From Paulownia fortunei (Eukaryota > Streptophyta > Magnoliopsida > Lamiales > Paulowniaceae), in assembly GCA_019321725.1 (NCBI GenBank), contig CM033121.1, forward strand, positions 15,252,001 to 15,316,000: 64,000 nt of DNA. Direction: 5' to 3'. The translations under genes were made by a program, and so were the position numbers. The notes beneath the pieces were generated by a model. It was not told the origin of the DNA and did not search any database. It saw only the letters and a program-made list of their open reading frames with translations. How positions within the stretch are numbered: position 1 is the first letter of the stretch; the number at the start of each line of letters is the position of its first letter. Shown here in pieces: positions 13,351 through 22,962 of this stretch.

Positions 13351-14773
13351 TACCTAATATATTACATAAGTATGCCTCGCATGCCTCGATGCACTAGTAG
13401 TGGCCAATAAACATCTTTGTTCATGAAAATCATTTCTCAAATCATATCGTGTATGCAAGAGCCTCAACTATACCCGTATTCCATGCATGCACATGCACAT
13501 GTATATGCTCATGAATAGTTTATTCAATATGAAATGCAAGTCATCTTGCTATCAACATATTTCAAGAATCATAAGCCTCTTAAAGTACATAATACACTTG
13601 TTATCCAGTCAATTTAAATATCATCAACACATTAGATATAAATACTTCAAGATGTACTATGTTCACGCATTGTAGTTGCAAATGCATCTTTACTTATCTT
13701 TCACTTGGTTGGTGGCTTAGTCTAGATTTGTTTAGTGTTCCTCTCCAACCTTAGATAAAAAATAGCTTGTAATATTACCCAACATCAAGAACTATTCCCA
13801 ATTTGGTAAGTTGAAAGCACAAAATCTCATACTAAGACCTTAAACACCAAACTATATAGGTAACAATCAAACTTTTACAAACTAGAACCCAATATACTCC
13901 CTCAAATACCTTAATTTCTCATCTTTGATACATGTAAACATCATGTAATTGAAGTATTATAACTCTAATAGCATGTGCCTAATCGTTAGAACTCAATAGT
14001 AACATGTTTAGATTGAAAAATGCTAACTTATCAAATGGGACAGATTCATATTTTCATATTTTCTTGCTGTCTAATTTAGTTGTATGATAATTTTGATATC
14101 CTTACGCATATCCAATTACTCCCAAATTTGTACCACACTTATCTAACATGTAGATCAATGTATCCATATTACAGAGTTTCCAAAACTCATTGATTTACCT
14201 CAGTAAAACCAGTCCCCTTATCACAGCACAAAAACTATAAGTTCTATCCTGACAGTTTTGAGTGTCTCTTCAATTATCAAATCATATTTCAATTTCTAAC
14301 CTCTCCAAATGTATGTCCATACCCTAGGCTCATATGTAAACACATCCATGGTGATAATATAGGTTTTTCTCATGGTATTGCCCCTTTTTATAAAGTTTAA
14401 AGAATCAAAATCAGCAACTACACAGTTTCTGCCTTTAGTGATTCCTTCTAAGGTTTTGCAACCAAAGATCCTTGTTTTGTGCATAATAAGACCACCAAAA
14501 ACACCCTAACATGATTATAAAAAATAATAGAAGCTTTAAAAATCATAAAACTGTCAAATATTATTACAATTAATGCCAAAACCGTGAGTGAACATCACCA
14601 ATGCACAAATTCAGCTTTAACTTGTCGGTTACTACTTCACTTTGCCTCCTTTGCCTTCTCTTTTAATTGAGATCACCTAGGGACAACTTGGAGAGCTTAA
14701 GGTAAGTGTTTTGAAGGTGAAATAACTCATAAATGATTAGATGTCGTGGGTTAGTGCTTGATAGTATAGAAAG

Positions 14774-15010
14774 GCTTGAGGTGGTAGCTTAAGCTTGAGG
14801 TGTCTTCACTTGAGGTGTCAAAGCATGAGTTGGCAACACTTGTGATTTCAAAGCATAAGATGGAAACACTTGTGATATCAAAGCATGAGGTGTTAAGTAT
14901 GAGGTGTTCAACCATGAGGTATCAAACATGAGGTGTTCAACCATGAGGTGTCAAGCATGAGGTGTTAAGTAATAGGTGTTCAACCACGAGGTGTCAAGCA
15001 TGAGGTGTTT
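14774..15010. repeat. Minisatellite built on a GAGGTGT core
   Basis: About a dozen and a half degenerate units of 12 to 18 bases with the core TGAGGTGT, alternating CAAGCATGAGGTGTT and CAACCATGAGGTGTC. Units drift from the left edge (GTGTCTTCACTTGAGG) to near-regular on the right. It lies inside the LTR. Confidence 0.85.
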
Positions 15011-15614
15011 AAATCAGATATTATTCATACCTTATACAACTCTAGTCTTGTGTTTCTCAATATTTATTTATATGTTTACAATCTATTTTAATTATCGTAT
15101 GATCGGATAATAAATTCTACCCTAATTTCTTAACCGTTTATTCAATCTCCAAACCGATTGACATTCGATTCTTAAATGATTGTCTAGTTTGCATTTCTAA
15201 AATCATATGCACATATAGACCTTGTAATATGACCCTTAAACCACATTATATCGTGTCCAATATCCCAAGTGTGTTAACTTATGGATGTATACTCTTAAAA
15301 CACCTTGATCTAATTGAATAAAAATATATAAGCTTACTAGTAATACATTTCACACTTCCAAAATTATAACATATAACCTATGAATATCCAATATATTGGC
15401 TAATCTATTCTTTTCCTTATCTAAATATAGAATTACTTAATTAGGTTATAAGATCTCAACCACTAACATCATGTGATAGCATTAGAGGTCTAACGATTTA
15501 GAATATTATATAAGATGCCATGTAAATGTTAATGAAAATTAGCATATAAGTAGAATGTAATGCATGAATCATAATGGCTAAGTGAGTAGTGTGAGGCTTG
15601 GGTATGACAAAGTA

Positions 15615-16890
15615 CTTTCCACCTTCCAAAACTGCTAAAATGAGAAAGAGATTACTACATTTGTTCAATTTGAGTTGGAGTCCTTGTATGAAAGTTGGGA
15701 GAGGTTCAAGGATTTGTTGAGGAGGTGCCCACACCATGGTTTGCCTATATGGCTTCAAGTGCAAACATTTTACAATGGTTTGTCACCCTCTAACCGAGCT
15801 ATGATATATGAAACAACGAGAGGCACAATCATGAGGAAAACACTGGTGGAGGCTTATAAGTTGTTAGAGGAAATGGTATCAAATAGTTACCAATGGCAAA
15901 TGGATAGAAGTTTGGGAAAAAAGGCAGCAGTAGTTCACACCGTCAACACATACTCTGCCCTTTCAGCTCAAATCGAAGTATTGCACAAGAAGATTAATAG
16001 CATGAGTGCTTCGGCAATGAAGATGAAAATCGTCGTATGTGAGTTGTGTGGAGGTGGACACTATAGCTTTCAATGCCAAGTGGGGAACCCATTCTCGTCC
16101 TCATTCAAACAAGCCAATTATGTTAGGAATCTCAATAGGCAAGCAAACAATCCTTATTCCCAAACATACAACCCCAGATGGATGAATCATTCAAATTTTG
16201 CATAGGGAGGTCAAGGTAACCAAGGCAAGTTCTCAAGCCAATCAAAGCATAGTAAGACCTCCACCACCCGGTTACCCACCCCAAGACAAGAAACTAAATT
16301 TTGAAAAACTTGTGGCCAAGTTTATTGCTAATACCAAAGCAAGATTCCAAAATAATGAGACAACCTTACAGAATTTAGAAACTTAAGTAGATCAAATTGT
16401 AAGTATGGTTTCTGGACGTGCTCAAGGAACATTGCCAAGTGATACGAAGAGAAATCCCAAGGCATAAGTAAATGTAATCATGTTGAGAAGTGGGAAGGAG
16501 ATAGATACCAAAGTGCAAGAAGTAGAACCTCAACAAGATAAGGAAGACAAGCCAACATCAAAGCCTAGCACTTCATCCAAACTGGTCATCCTTAATGAAG
16601 AGATAAGTGTCCCTCCTTTTTATCCTATGGCATTGAAAAAGAAAAAAATAGATGTGCAATTTTCTAAATTTCTTGAAGTCTTTAAAAAGTTTCATATTAA
16701 CATTCCATTTGCCAATGCTTTACTTCAAATGCCTAGTTATGCTAAATTCTTGAAAGAAATTTTATCAAATAAAAGAAAATTGGTGGAACATGAGATGGTG
16801 AATTCGACAAATGAGTGTCCAGCGATTGTGCAAAACAAGCTTCTTCCTAAGATTAAGAACCCCATGAGTTTCTCTATCCCTTGCACTATT
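15615..16890 (+). pseudogene. gag: Athila gag, C-terminal part (element F)
   Basis: Coding sense resumes at the right edge of the inserted element with YFPPSKTAK, then FESLYESWERF-type gag residues (here LESLYESWERFKDLLRRCPH) in the frame from 15675. A zinc knuckle follows near 16040 (CELCGGGHYSFQC, CX2CX4HX3C). After it come a basic, Asn/Pro-rich linker and an ASSKL... region leading to YAKFLKEILSNKRKLVEHE. The last of these is the conserved stretch before Athila protease. Stops lie at about 16205, 16385 and 16465, and the histidine-cysteine spacing of the knuckle is one short. The gene is dead but well preserved. Confidence 0.85.
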
Positions 16891-17326
16891 GGTTAAATTA
16901 CTTTTCCTAATGATTTATGTGATTTGGGAGCAAGTATTAATCTTATGCCTTTGTCGATTTATAGAAAGCATGGATTAGGGGAGCCAAAGCTAATGACGGT
17001 ATCACTTTAACTAGCAGACCGGTCTATCAAGTATCCACGAGGTAAGGTTGATGATGTGCTAGTAAAGGGAGACAAGTTCATTTTCCATGTTAATTTCATT
17101 ATGTTAGATAAGAAGGAAGGTGTTAATGTGCCCCTTATTTTAGGTAGACCTTTTGTAGCGATGAGTAGAGCTTTGATTATTGTGCAACTAGGACATTTGA
17201 TACTTAGAATAGGGAAACACCAAGTGATCTTTCATGTTTTAAAAGCTTTAAAATATCTTGTAGAAACAAACTTGTGTAGAAAAATTGATGTCCTTGACCC
17301 GTTGGCCAATGATCTTTTACAATAAA
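16891..17326 (+). pseudogene. Athila aspartic protease (element F)
   Basis: The protease core is CDLGASINLMPLSIY (about 16918-16965), followed by ADRSIKYPRG and a second half with VPLILGRPFVAMSRALI (about 17130-17175). DLGAS in place of the common DTGAS is usual for plant Athila proteases. An in-frame stop lies near 17008. In autonomous relatives the frame would continue into reverse transcriptase. Here it runs out at 17325 and no RT motif follows. Confidence 0.8.
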
Positions 17327-18849
17327 CTAATTGTGAGGAGAAATTTGATGCATGCATTGTGAACTTAAAAGAATACAAAAAAGGTGAAATGCTTATGAAT
17401 GAATTCAAGGGATTTGATTTTTGGGTGGAAAAACCTAAGTGCAATAAATAAAATGCTTTTGATCCCTTTGTTGTTGAGCAGTGTATGGAAATAGGTTGAG
17501 GAAACACTTGGGAACTCTATTGAAATTTTTAAAAGGGAAGATGAAAGCTTGGTGGCTGGTCTTGAACACTTAGATGCCGAATTACCTATTAAGAAGCATT
17601 TTCAGGTGAAATCAAAATTTGTGGGCAAGCTAAGACCAAGGCCAAATCATATCATGCATGGTGTGGCATATGTGGAAAAAGTCAAGCCTATTGATACGGG
17701 GTGATCAATGCCGATCCAAGTACTACTTGGGAGGAGGTAATGAGTATAAGATGTCTAAATTTCATATTTCCATTTTCCAAGTAGAGGTAATAAAGTCAAG
17801 CTAAAGACTGTAAATTAGAACTACTCTTTCCTTTAGGACTTTTAGTATTTTGGTTGTTTTTATTTTTCTTTATTTCTTGGTATTTTGTGCATAGCCCATG
17901 TGCTTTCATGTCTCTTTTTCTTGTGTAGATGAACAATCTCCTTAGTGATATGTCTGGATCTCCCATGGATTCCAAGGGCATTATCTATTGGAAAGGGGAG
18001 TTTCCTATTTCCCCCTCCTATATGCTTTAATTTGTTAACATTGAGGACAATGTTAATTTTAAGGTTGGGGGTGGGATTTGTATTTTGTGTGTTTGAACTC
18101 TTCTAAATATTGAGCTAATTTTTATTTTTATAGAATCTTTGTGTGTCAATTACATATCTTGTGCGATGAAAGTCCGAGAGCAAGCATGATTTATTGACAA
18201 ACTTAATATGTTCTTGTTTTGGTGATTAAATGAATAACTTGATTACAGATTGTCTATGATGATACATAATTGATATTGTATAGAGTCTAGAGGAAAGAAA
18301 GATTGCTAATCTTATGACATGGCAATTCTTGGGTGTAATTGATCTTTGTTATGAATGATGAATTTTCATTGAGCATGTTGTGTTGAAATCTTGTGAATTA
18401 CGTGCTACTTGGTTTTGAATTTTCTTCTAATAAGTTGTATTGGTTATTTTGTTGTGTTCTAGAACTTGATTGATTACCCTTTGAGGCGAAATCCTCGATT
18501 ACTAGCAAACTTGGATATGATTTATGACATCTTTGACTTGTTTAAGCCTTTCAAGCCTACCATGAGTACATATCTATCACTAGTTACCTCAATGTGCCTT
18601 ATTGAAAAGAATGGCATATGCAAAGCATATGAATTACCACCATTCAACTTCGTTTCATTAAGCTCATTACATCCACCTTGTGCAACTTGAAAAACTATGA
18701 ATTGTCCCTGTGAGAGTGATAGGCTCTAAAAGTGTGACATTTCCGACATCTCCATGAGCACAATTGCACATGTTTTTGCCTTATAATCGATACAATTGTA
18801 CCTTATTTTATGATAATTATGTGTAGGGACTAAGAATGAGGACTGGTGT
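17327..18849 (+). other. 3' internal region of element F, no pol
   Basis: Scattered Athila-like coding remains are visible to about 17720 (for example LRPRPNHIMHGVAYVEK), then none. Near 18040-18075 comes the motif GAGGACAATG...GGTTGGGGGTGGG, a purine-rich tract of the kind found in the 3' region of Athila elements. No RT, RNase H or integrase motif is seen in any frame. The stretch ends at the 3' LTR start at 18850. Confidence 0.65.
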
Positions 18850-19086
18850 TGATAAGTGCCAATTTTTACATATTTGGTATCAATTCCTTTATATCTTCCT
18901 TGCTTTGTTCTTATTAATATTAGGGTTTTATTAATGTTTTATGTGTGATAGGAGTTTGAGAATCGAGGGATTGAAAATAAGCTAAAAACGAACTTGAAAC
19001 AAGGATTCTTGGCCAAATTTCATTAACACGGCGCCACTGCATTAGTTTTTGTATCTTGGACATAAATTTTTTATCAAAAGCCCTAC
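18850..19086 (+). repeat. Start of the 3' LTR of element F
   Basis: TGATAAGTGCCAATTTTTAC and the following 60 bases parallel the LTR starts at 19087 and 41353 (TTATTAATATTAGGGTTTTA, TTAATGTTTTATGTG). After 237 bp it is interrupted by the LTR of E1. Confidence 0.8.
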
Positions 19087-20891
19087 TGATAAGTGCATAT
19101 TTTGACATATTTTTGTATCAAATCCTTTATATATTTCCTTGCTTTATTTTGTTAATATTATAGTTTTATTAATGTTTTGTGTTAGGGAATCAATGAACAA
19201 AAAGAAATCAAAAAGAGCTAAAATAAAACTAAAGAAGAAAACATATTTCTTGAGCAAGTTGGGAGATATTAATTCATTGGATCAAAGAAGCATCACAATT
19301 AGAAGAAAAAAACCATTTTTGCATAAGTCCATCATGAATAGATCAAAATATATGCAAGAAATCATTTGGACTTTGCAAGTGATTGTTGGGCTTGCATTAA
19401 ACTCAAAATAAGCATGTTTCCAAACTTGTGCAATTTTCATATTTCGGGCATAACTGAATGTTCGAAAGATTTATGGACCTGAATCTTACTTCTTCTAAAA
19501 GCTAGGCAGTAGAACTACAACTTTGTTGTTTGAAGTTCAGCTCAATTCAGCATTGATTATAGTAGAAAATTTGTCCAAGTGTGTGTATTGGAAAAGATCT
19601 ATCTATGCTAATACATTTCCTTAAATCAAACATAACTTTCCTCCTAGTAGTTGGAATTAGATGATTCAAGTAAGAAAAAGAAGCTAATAGGCAAATTCAC
19701 AACTTTCATGTTGATCACTTTTCCAAAGTCAGCTGATCTCATGGAGAAAAATCTGTGACAATATTCAGATTGGAAATGACATGTGAATTTAGAGCATATT
19801 TGAAGTAAATTTGGAGTGCATTTGGAGTGAATTTGGAGATGTCAATTTAGGCACTCTTCTACTATAAATAGGGGCTCTTAGATGTCATTGAAAACACATA
19901 AAAAAACCTATAGAGAGGGAAATAAAATTTTATTGTTGTCTTTATTTAAGCTAAGTTTTCTAATAGTAATGTAAGTTTTTTAATAGCAATATAAATGTAT
20001 TCTCTAGTTTTTCTTCTTTTTTTAGTCTTTTCTACTTTCATTATGTCTTTCAAGATTTCATTTACCTGAGGAGAAAGGGTGAACCACTTGATGGAGGAAG
20101 AATAACGGTTATAAAGATGCATAATATCCATGTGTGTTGTATTATTGTTTTAATTTTTTATTGAAACCCTCGTAGTTTTGTGGTGATTCTTGATTTATTT
20201 ATCACCAATGACACAACACATACTTTGGTTCATTTAACTTATTATACGGTTCTACTCCACCGACTGCTAATGTGAAACCTTAACTTGTCGTAGACAAAGG
20301 TGTGCATAAATACTTAATCCCATAAATAAGTATTGCCATTAAAACCCTTCTTGTTTAGTGGCGATTCTTGATTTTTGTATCACCAATGGCACAACAAATA
20401 CTTGGGTTCATTTAGATTATTGTACGGTTCTACTACACCAACTACTAACATAAAACCTTAATTTATTGTAGACAAAGTGTGCATAAATACTTGATCCCAT
20501 AAACAAGTATTGGTATTAAGAGATAATTTACAAACAGTAAGACCGTATCATGGTTACATTAATGCATGAACTATTTGATAACATCTTCCTATTGGAACCT
20601 TCATTATGTATGGATTTCAATAGTGCCATTTAAAAGAGATAAAAAGAATAAATAATCGTTCCTCTGCCTAAAACTCAAGAGCGGATTCCTAATCCTTAGT
20701 GCTTTTATTATTTTGATTTCTTAGTTATAGCATAAATCTTTCTTTATAATCTAAACCACATTTAGCCCATCTTTTGAGAAATATAAACCCAAAAACTTTA
20801 AACAACTTTCCTGTACATCGACCTCGGACTCCTAAAAAATTTATTACTTGACACAACCTGCACTTGGGTTTGCAACCTTAAAGTTGTAGTA
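19087..20891 (+). repeat. 5' LTR of E1
   Basis: It begins TGATAAGTGCATATTTTGAC and ends AAAGTTGTAGTA; the usual terminal CA has become TA. At about 1805 bp it is some 200 bp longer than the sister LTR at 41353-42952. The tandem duplication at 20162-20520 explains the difference. Confidence 0.9.
20162..20520 (+). repeat. Tandem duplication of about 178 bp in the E1 LTR
   Basis: The module GTGGTGATTCTTGATTTATTT...AAATAAGTATTGCCATTAA is followed at once by a second copy, GTGGCGATTCTTGATTTTTGT...AACAAGTATTGGTATTAA. The sister LTR carries one copy (42405-42575). Confidence 0.85.
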
Positions 20892-21091
20892 AGTTTTTGG
20901 CACCGTTGTTGGGGAAGGCAAGGTAAGTATTTAGGTTTATAAATATTTTTCCTTTGTAAATATTATGTTTTTATTTTTTTTATGATTATATGGTCATATG
21001 GTATCGTTGTCTTAACCTAATCATTTAGTTAGAAATAATTAGGAAACTTTGTTTGGAAATTTATTTAAGTCATCTCCATACACTTCCACCA

Positions 21092-22230
21092 TGACTGAAA
21101 ATAAAAGTGTCCAAGATGAAAATGAGAATCAATAGGTGCATACCATGCATTATTACTTGCAACCTCCTCAAAATTCTTCTCTTTCTTATTTCATTTTTCC
21201 TCTCAATGCAAATAACTTTTGATTCAAGTTAGGTACGATCCATTTACTTCCTAATTTCTATGGTTTAGACTCCGAAAGCCTTACTTGTATCTGAAAGAAT
21301 TTGATGAAATATGTGCCACTTTTGAAAATCAAACTTGTACAAATGAGATTGTTAAGCTCAAATTATTTCCTTTTTCTTTAAAAGATAAAGTAAAAACTTA
21401 GCTTAACTCTTTAAAACCTAGGTCAATTGGCACTTGGCAAGAAATGCAAGCTGAATTTTTAAAAAAGTTCTTTCCAACTCATAAAACTAATTCTTTGAAA
21501 AGATAAATCCAAATTGTTTCCTAAAATTCTAATGAAGCTTTCTTTCAATGTTGGGAAAGATTTAAAGATTTTTTAAATTCATGCCCACATCATGATTTTT
21601 GAAAAATGGCGCTTAATTAGTTTCTTTTGTGAAGTCTTAGCTCCTGGAACGAAACAATTTGTTGAAACAATGTGTAATGGTGAGTTTTTAGACAAAGAAC
21701 TTGATGAAGCCATAGAATATTTAAACCATTTGGCAGAAAACTCTCAATCATGGCATAGTGTTAATTCTACCGAAAGTTCTATTAGATCTAATCTTTCTAA
21801 TAGTAACAAAGAAAAATATTACCTTAGTCAAGAAGATGATCTAAATGTTAGGATTGCTAGTTTAACAAGAAAAGTTGAGGCTACGGAACTTAAAAAAGTA
21901 AAGAAAATCAAATACGTGCAAGATGAAAAAGTTTGTAGCATTTATGAACTTATAGGGTGCTCCACCAATGAATGTCCAAACACTCTAGTACAAGCAAATT
22001 TCATAAACACATTCAAAAAGCCTTTCAATTATCCATATTCCAAAACTTACAATCCACAATAGAGAAATCATCCTAATTTTAGTTGACGAGAAGATAACTG
22101 TGCCCAACTTCTACATTCACAAAATGCACCAAACTTTCCTTCTTATCCAGCTCCACATACAAAATCTCTTGAGGAAACTTTTCAAGAATTTATGCATGCA
22201 CAAATAAACATCAATAACTAGACTTTACTA
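21092..22230 (+). pseudogene. gag: Athila gag of E1, decayed
   Basis: The ATG at 21092 starts MTENKSVQDENENQ, then a stop. The gag capsid region follows in shifting frames with stops. From 21592 a longer frame covers FVETMCNGEFLDKELDEAIE and a degenerate zinc knuckle (CSIYELIGCSTNEC, where the second Cys and the His are lost). Relative to the copy at 43153 it has more stops, so it is the older or less constrained copy. Confidence 0.85.
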
Positions 22231-22309
22231 GCCATCAATGAGATAAAAAACACACCTACCAAAAATTCCCAAGGAAATATGATTTTTGAATGGGAAGTTT
22301 CCATCGTTG

Positions 22310-22580
22310 TGATAGAGCATGATATTGTAATCTCATACTTGACATGGTGTACTTTGGTTTATCTTGTGATTGCAAGTCAATCACACGGGGGAATTTTGGG
22401 TGCATCTTCCTCGTTTATGGAGATTAATGAGTGGCCAACAGATGACTAGTCTCCTATGCAGTAGAATAGGTTAATCTCCTATGATTTCCATTGATCTGAA
22501 ATTAATGTCATGGTTGAGATGAGTAATTAGGAAATAGGTTTCATAATTAGCATCAACAAATCAAGATACTAAGAATTTAT
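22310..22580 (+). repeat. TGTTAG-family LTR fragment K
   Basis: It contains the family's mid-LTR landmarks in plus orientation: CTTGTGATTGCAAGTCAATC, ATTAATGAGTGGCCAACAGATGA and CAGTAGAATAGGTTAATCTCC. These compare with the block at 4190-4280. Both ends are truncated. It lies between the E1 gag and the LINE tail. Confidence 0.65.
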
Positions 22581-22962
22581 TTTTAGCAAACACCAATATA
22601 CCTAGGTTGGGGGTTAGGCAAACTCCTACCCATTTATTAGATCACTGGAATAAATGCGAGTTTACATGAGTGTAAGAAAACTAAAAACCATAAAGAAGGA
22701 GTACTACTCTCTTTACAAAAACTTAAATTAACAATTAGGAAAAGAAAGTCTATCGACTTTAATATCTTCTAAAACCGATCTCACGATAGATGAGGCTTCA
22801 AAGAAATGAGATCCTGGATGCTGAAAATCATAATTAGCAAGACTGTCTGCAACTTGATTGCCTTGCCTATATATGTGAGAAAATTAGTATCAGATAGAAC
22901 ATAGAAGCTCTGTGGCCATGATTAAATTCTGTTGAAGCTGCCAATGTCCATGTTGAGGAGCT
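22580..22962 (-). pseudogene. LINE 1, RNase H C-terminal part and tail
   Basis: The minus strand encodes the end of a plant LINE RNase H domain: FSHIYR-type residues here read HIYRQGNQVADSLANYGFQH (about 22875-22820), then FFEASSIVRSVLEDIKVDRL. After a stop come LINE 3' tail sequences. The right edge at 22962 is the insertion point of LTR B. The missing N-terminal part of the domain continues at 25235. Confidence 0.8.

Larger units (their letters stand above)
6491..15609 (-). mobile_element. Tekay/Del-like Ty3/gypsy element nested in F gag
   Basis: A minus-strand LTR element. The 5' LTR is 12541-15609, with minus-strand ends TGTCATACCC...GGTTGTGACA. The primer-binding site is at 12521-12537, a gag-protease-RT relic at about 8085-10090, and the first part of the 3' LTR at 6491-6894. 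The flanking five bases are AAGCA (6486-6490) and AAGTA (15610-15614), a target duplication with one change. Removing the insert rejoins the F gag frame. Most of pol and most of the 3' LTR are gone, replaced by a TGTTAG-family fragment (6895-8060). The long LTR (about 3.07 kb), the initiator-Met-type primer site and the protease type fit the Tekay/Del lineage; that lineage call is inference. Confidence 0.85.
12541..15609 (-). repeat. 5' LTR of the Tekay-like element
   Basis: A full-length LTR of about 3.07 kb. The plus strand begins TGTCACAACC and ends GGGTATGACA. It contains a roughly 110-bp imperfect repeat (13170-13350) and a short-period minisatellite (14774-15010). Open frames in it, such as the one at 13167-13397, are by-products of the repeats and do not look like genes. 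Confidence 0.85.
5594..19086 (+). mobile_element. Athila-like gypsy element F (gag-protease only), heavily nested
   Basis: A plus-strand element with these parts: the end of a 5' LTR (to about 5870), a decayed tRNA-Asp-type primer-binding site (5871-5888), gag (6131-6490 and 15615-16890), protease (to about 17326), a long 3' internal region, and the start of a 3' LTR (18850, TGATAAGTGCC). No reverse transcriptase, RNase H or integrase is seen between protease and the 3' LTR, so it resembles non-autonomous gag-only elements. Its gag is split by a minus-strand element at 6491-15609. Its 3' LTR is cut by E1 at 19087. The 5' LTR start is missing. Confidence 0.75.
19087..22310 (+). mobile_element. 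Athila-like element E1 (5' LTR plus gag, truncated)
   Basis: 5' LTR 19087-20891, primer-binding site 20898-20915 (TGGCACCGTTGTTGGGGA), then a gag strongly similar to that at 43153. It breaks off near 22310, where a TGTTAG-family fragment starts, so protease, pol and 3' LTR are missing. It belongs to the same family as the composite element at 41353 but is more decayed. Confidence 0.85.

Noticed and set aside
13167..13397. 76-codon frame rich in proline
   Set aside because: It lies inside an LTR and reflects the duplicated CCCCTGTCTTCCC module.
18466..18690. 74-codon frame in the 3' region of element F
   Set aside because: No similarity to gag, pol or host proteins, and no start context or conservation in E1 or the composite element.
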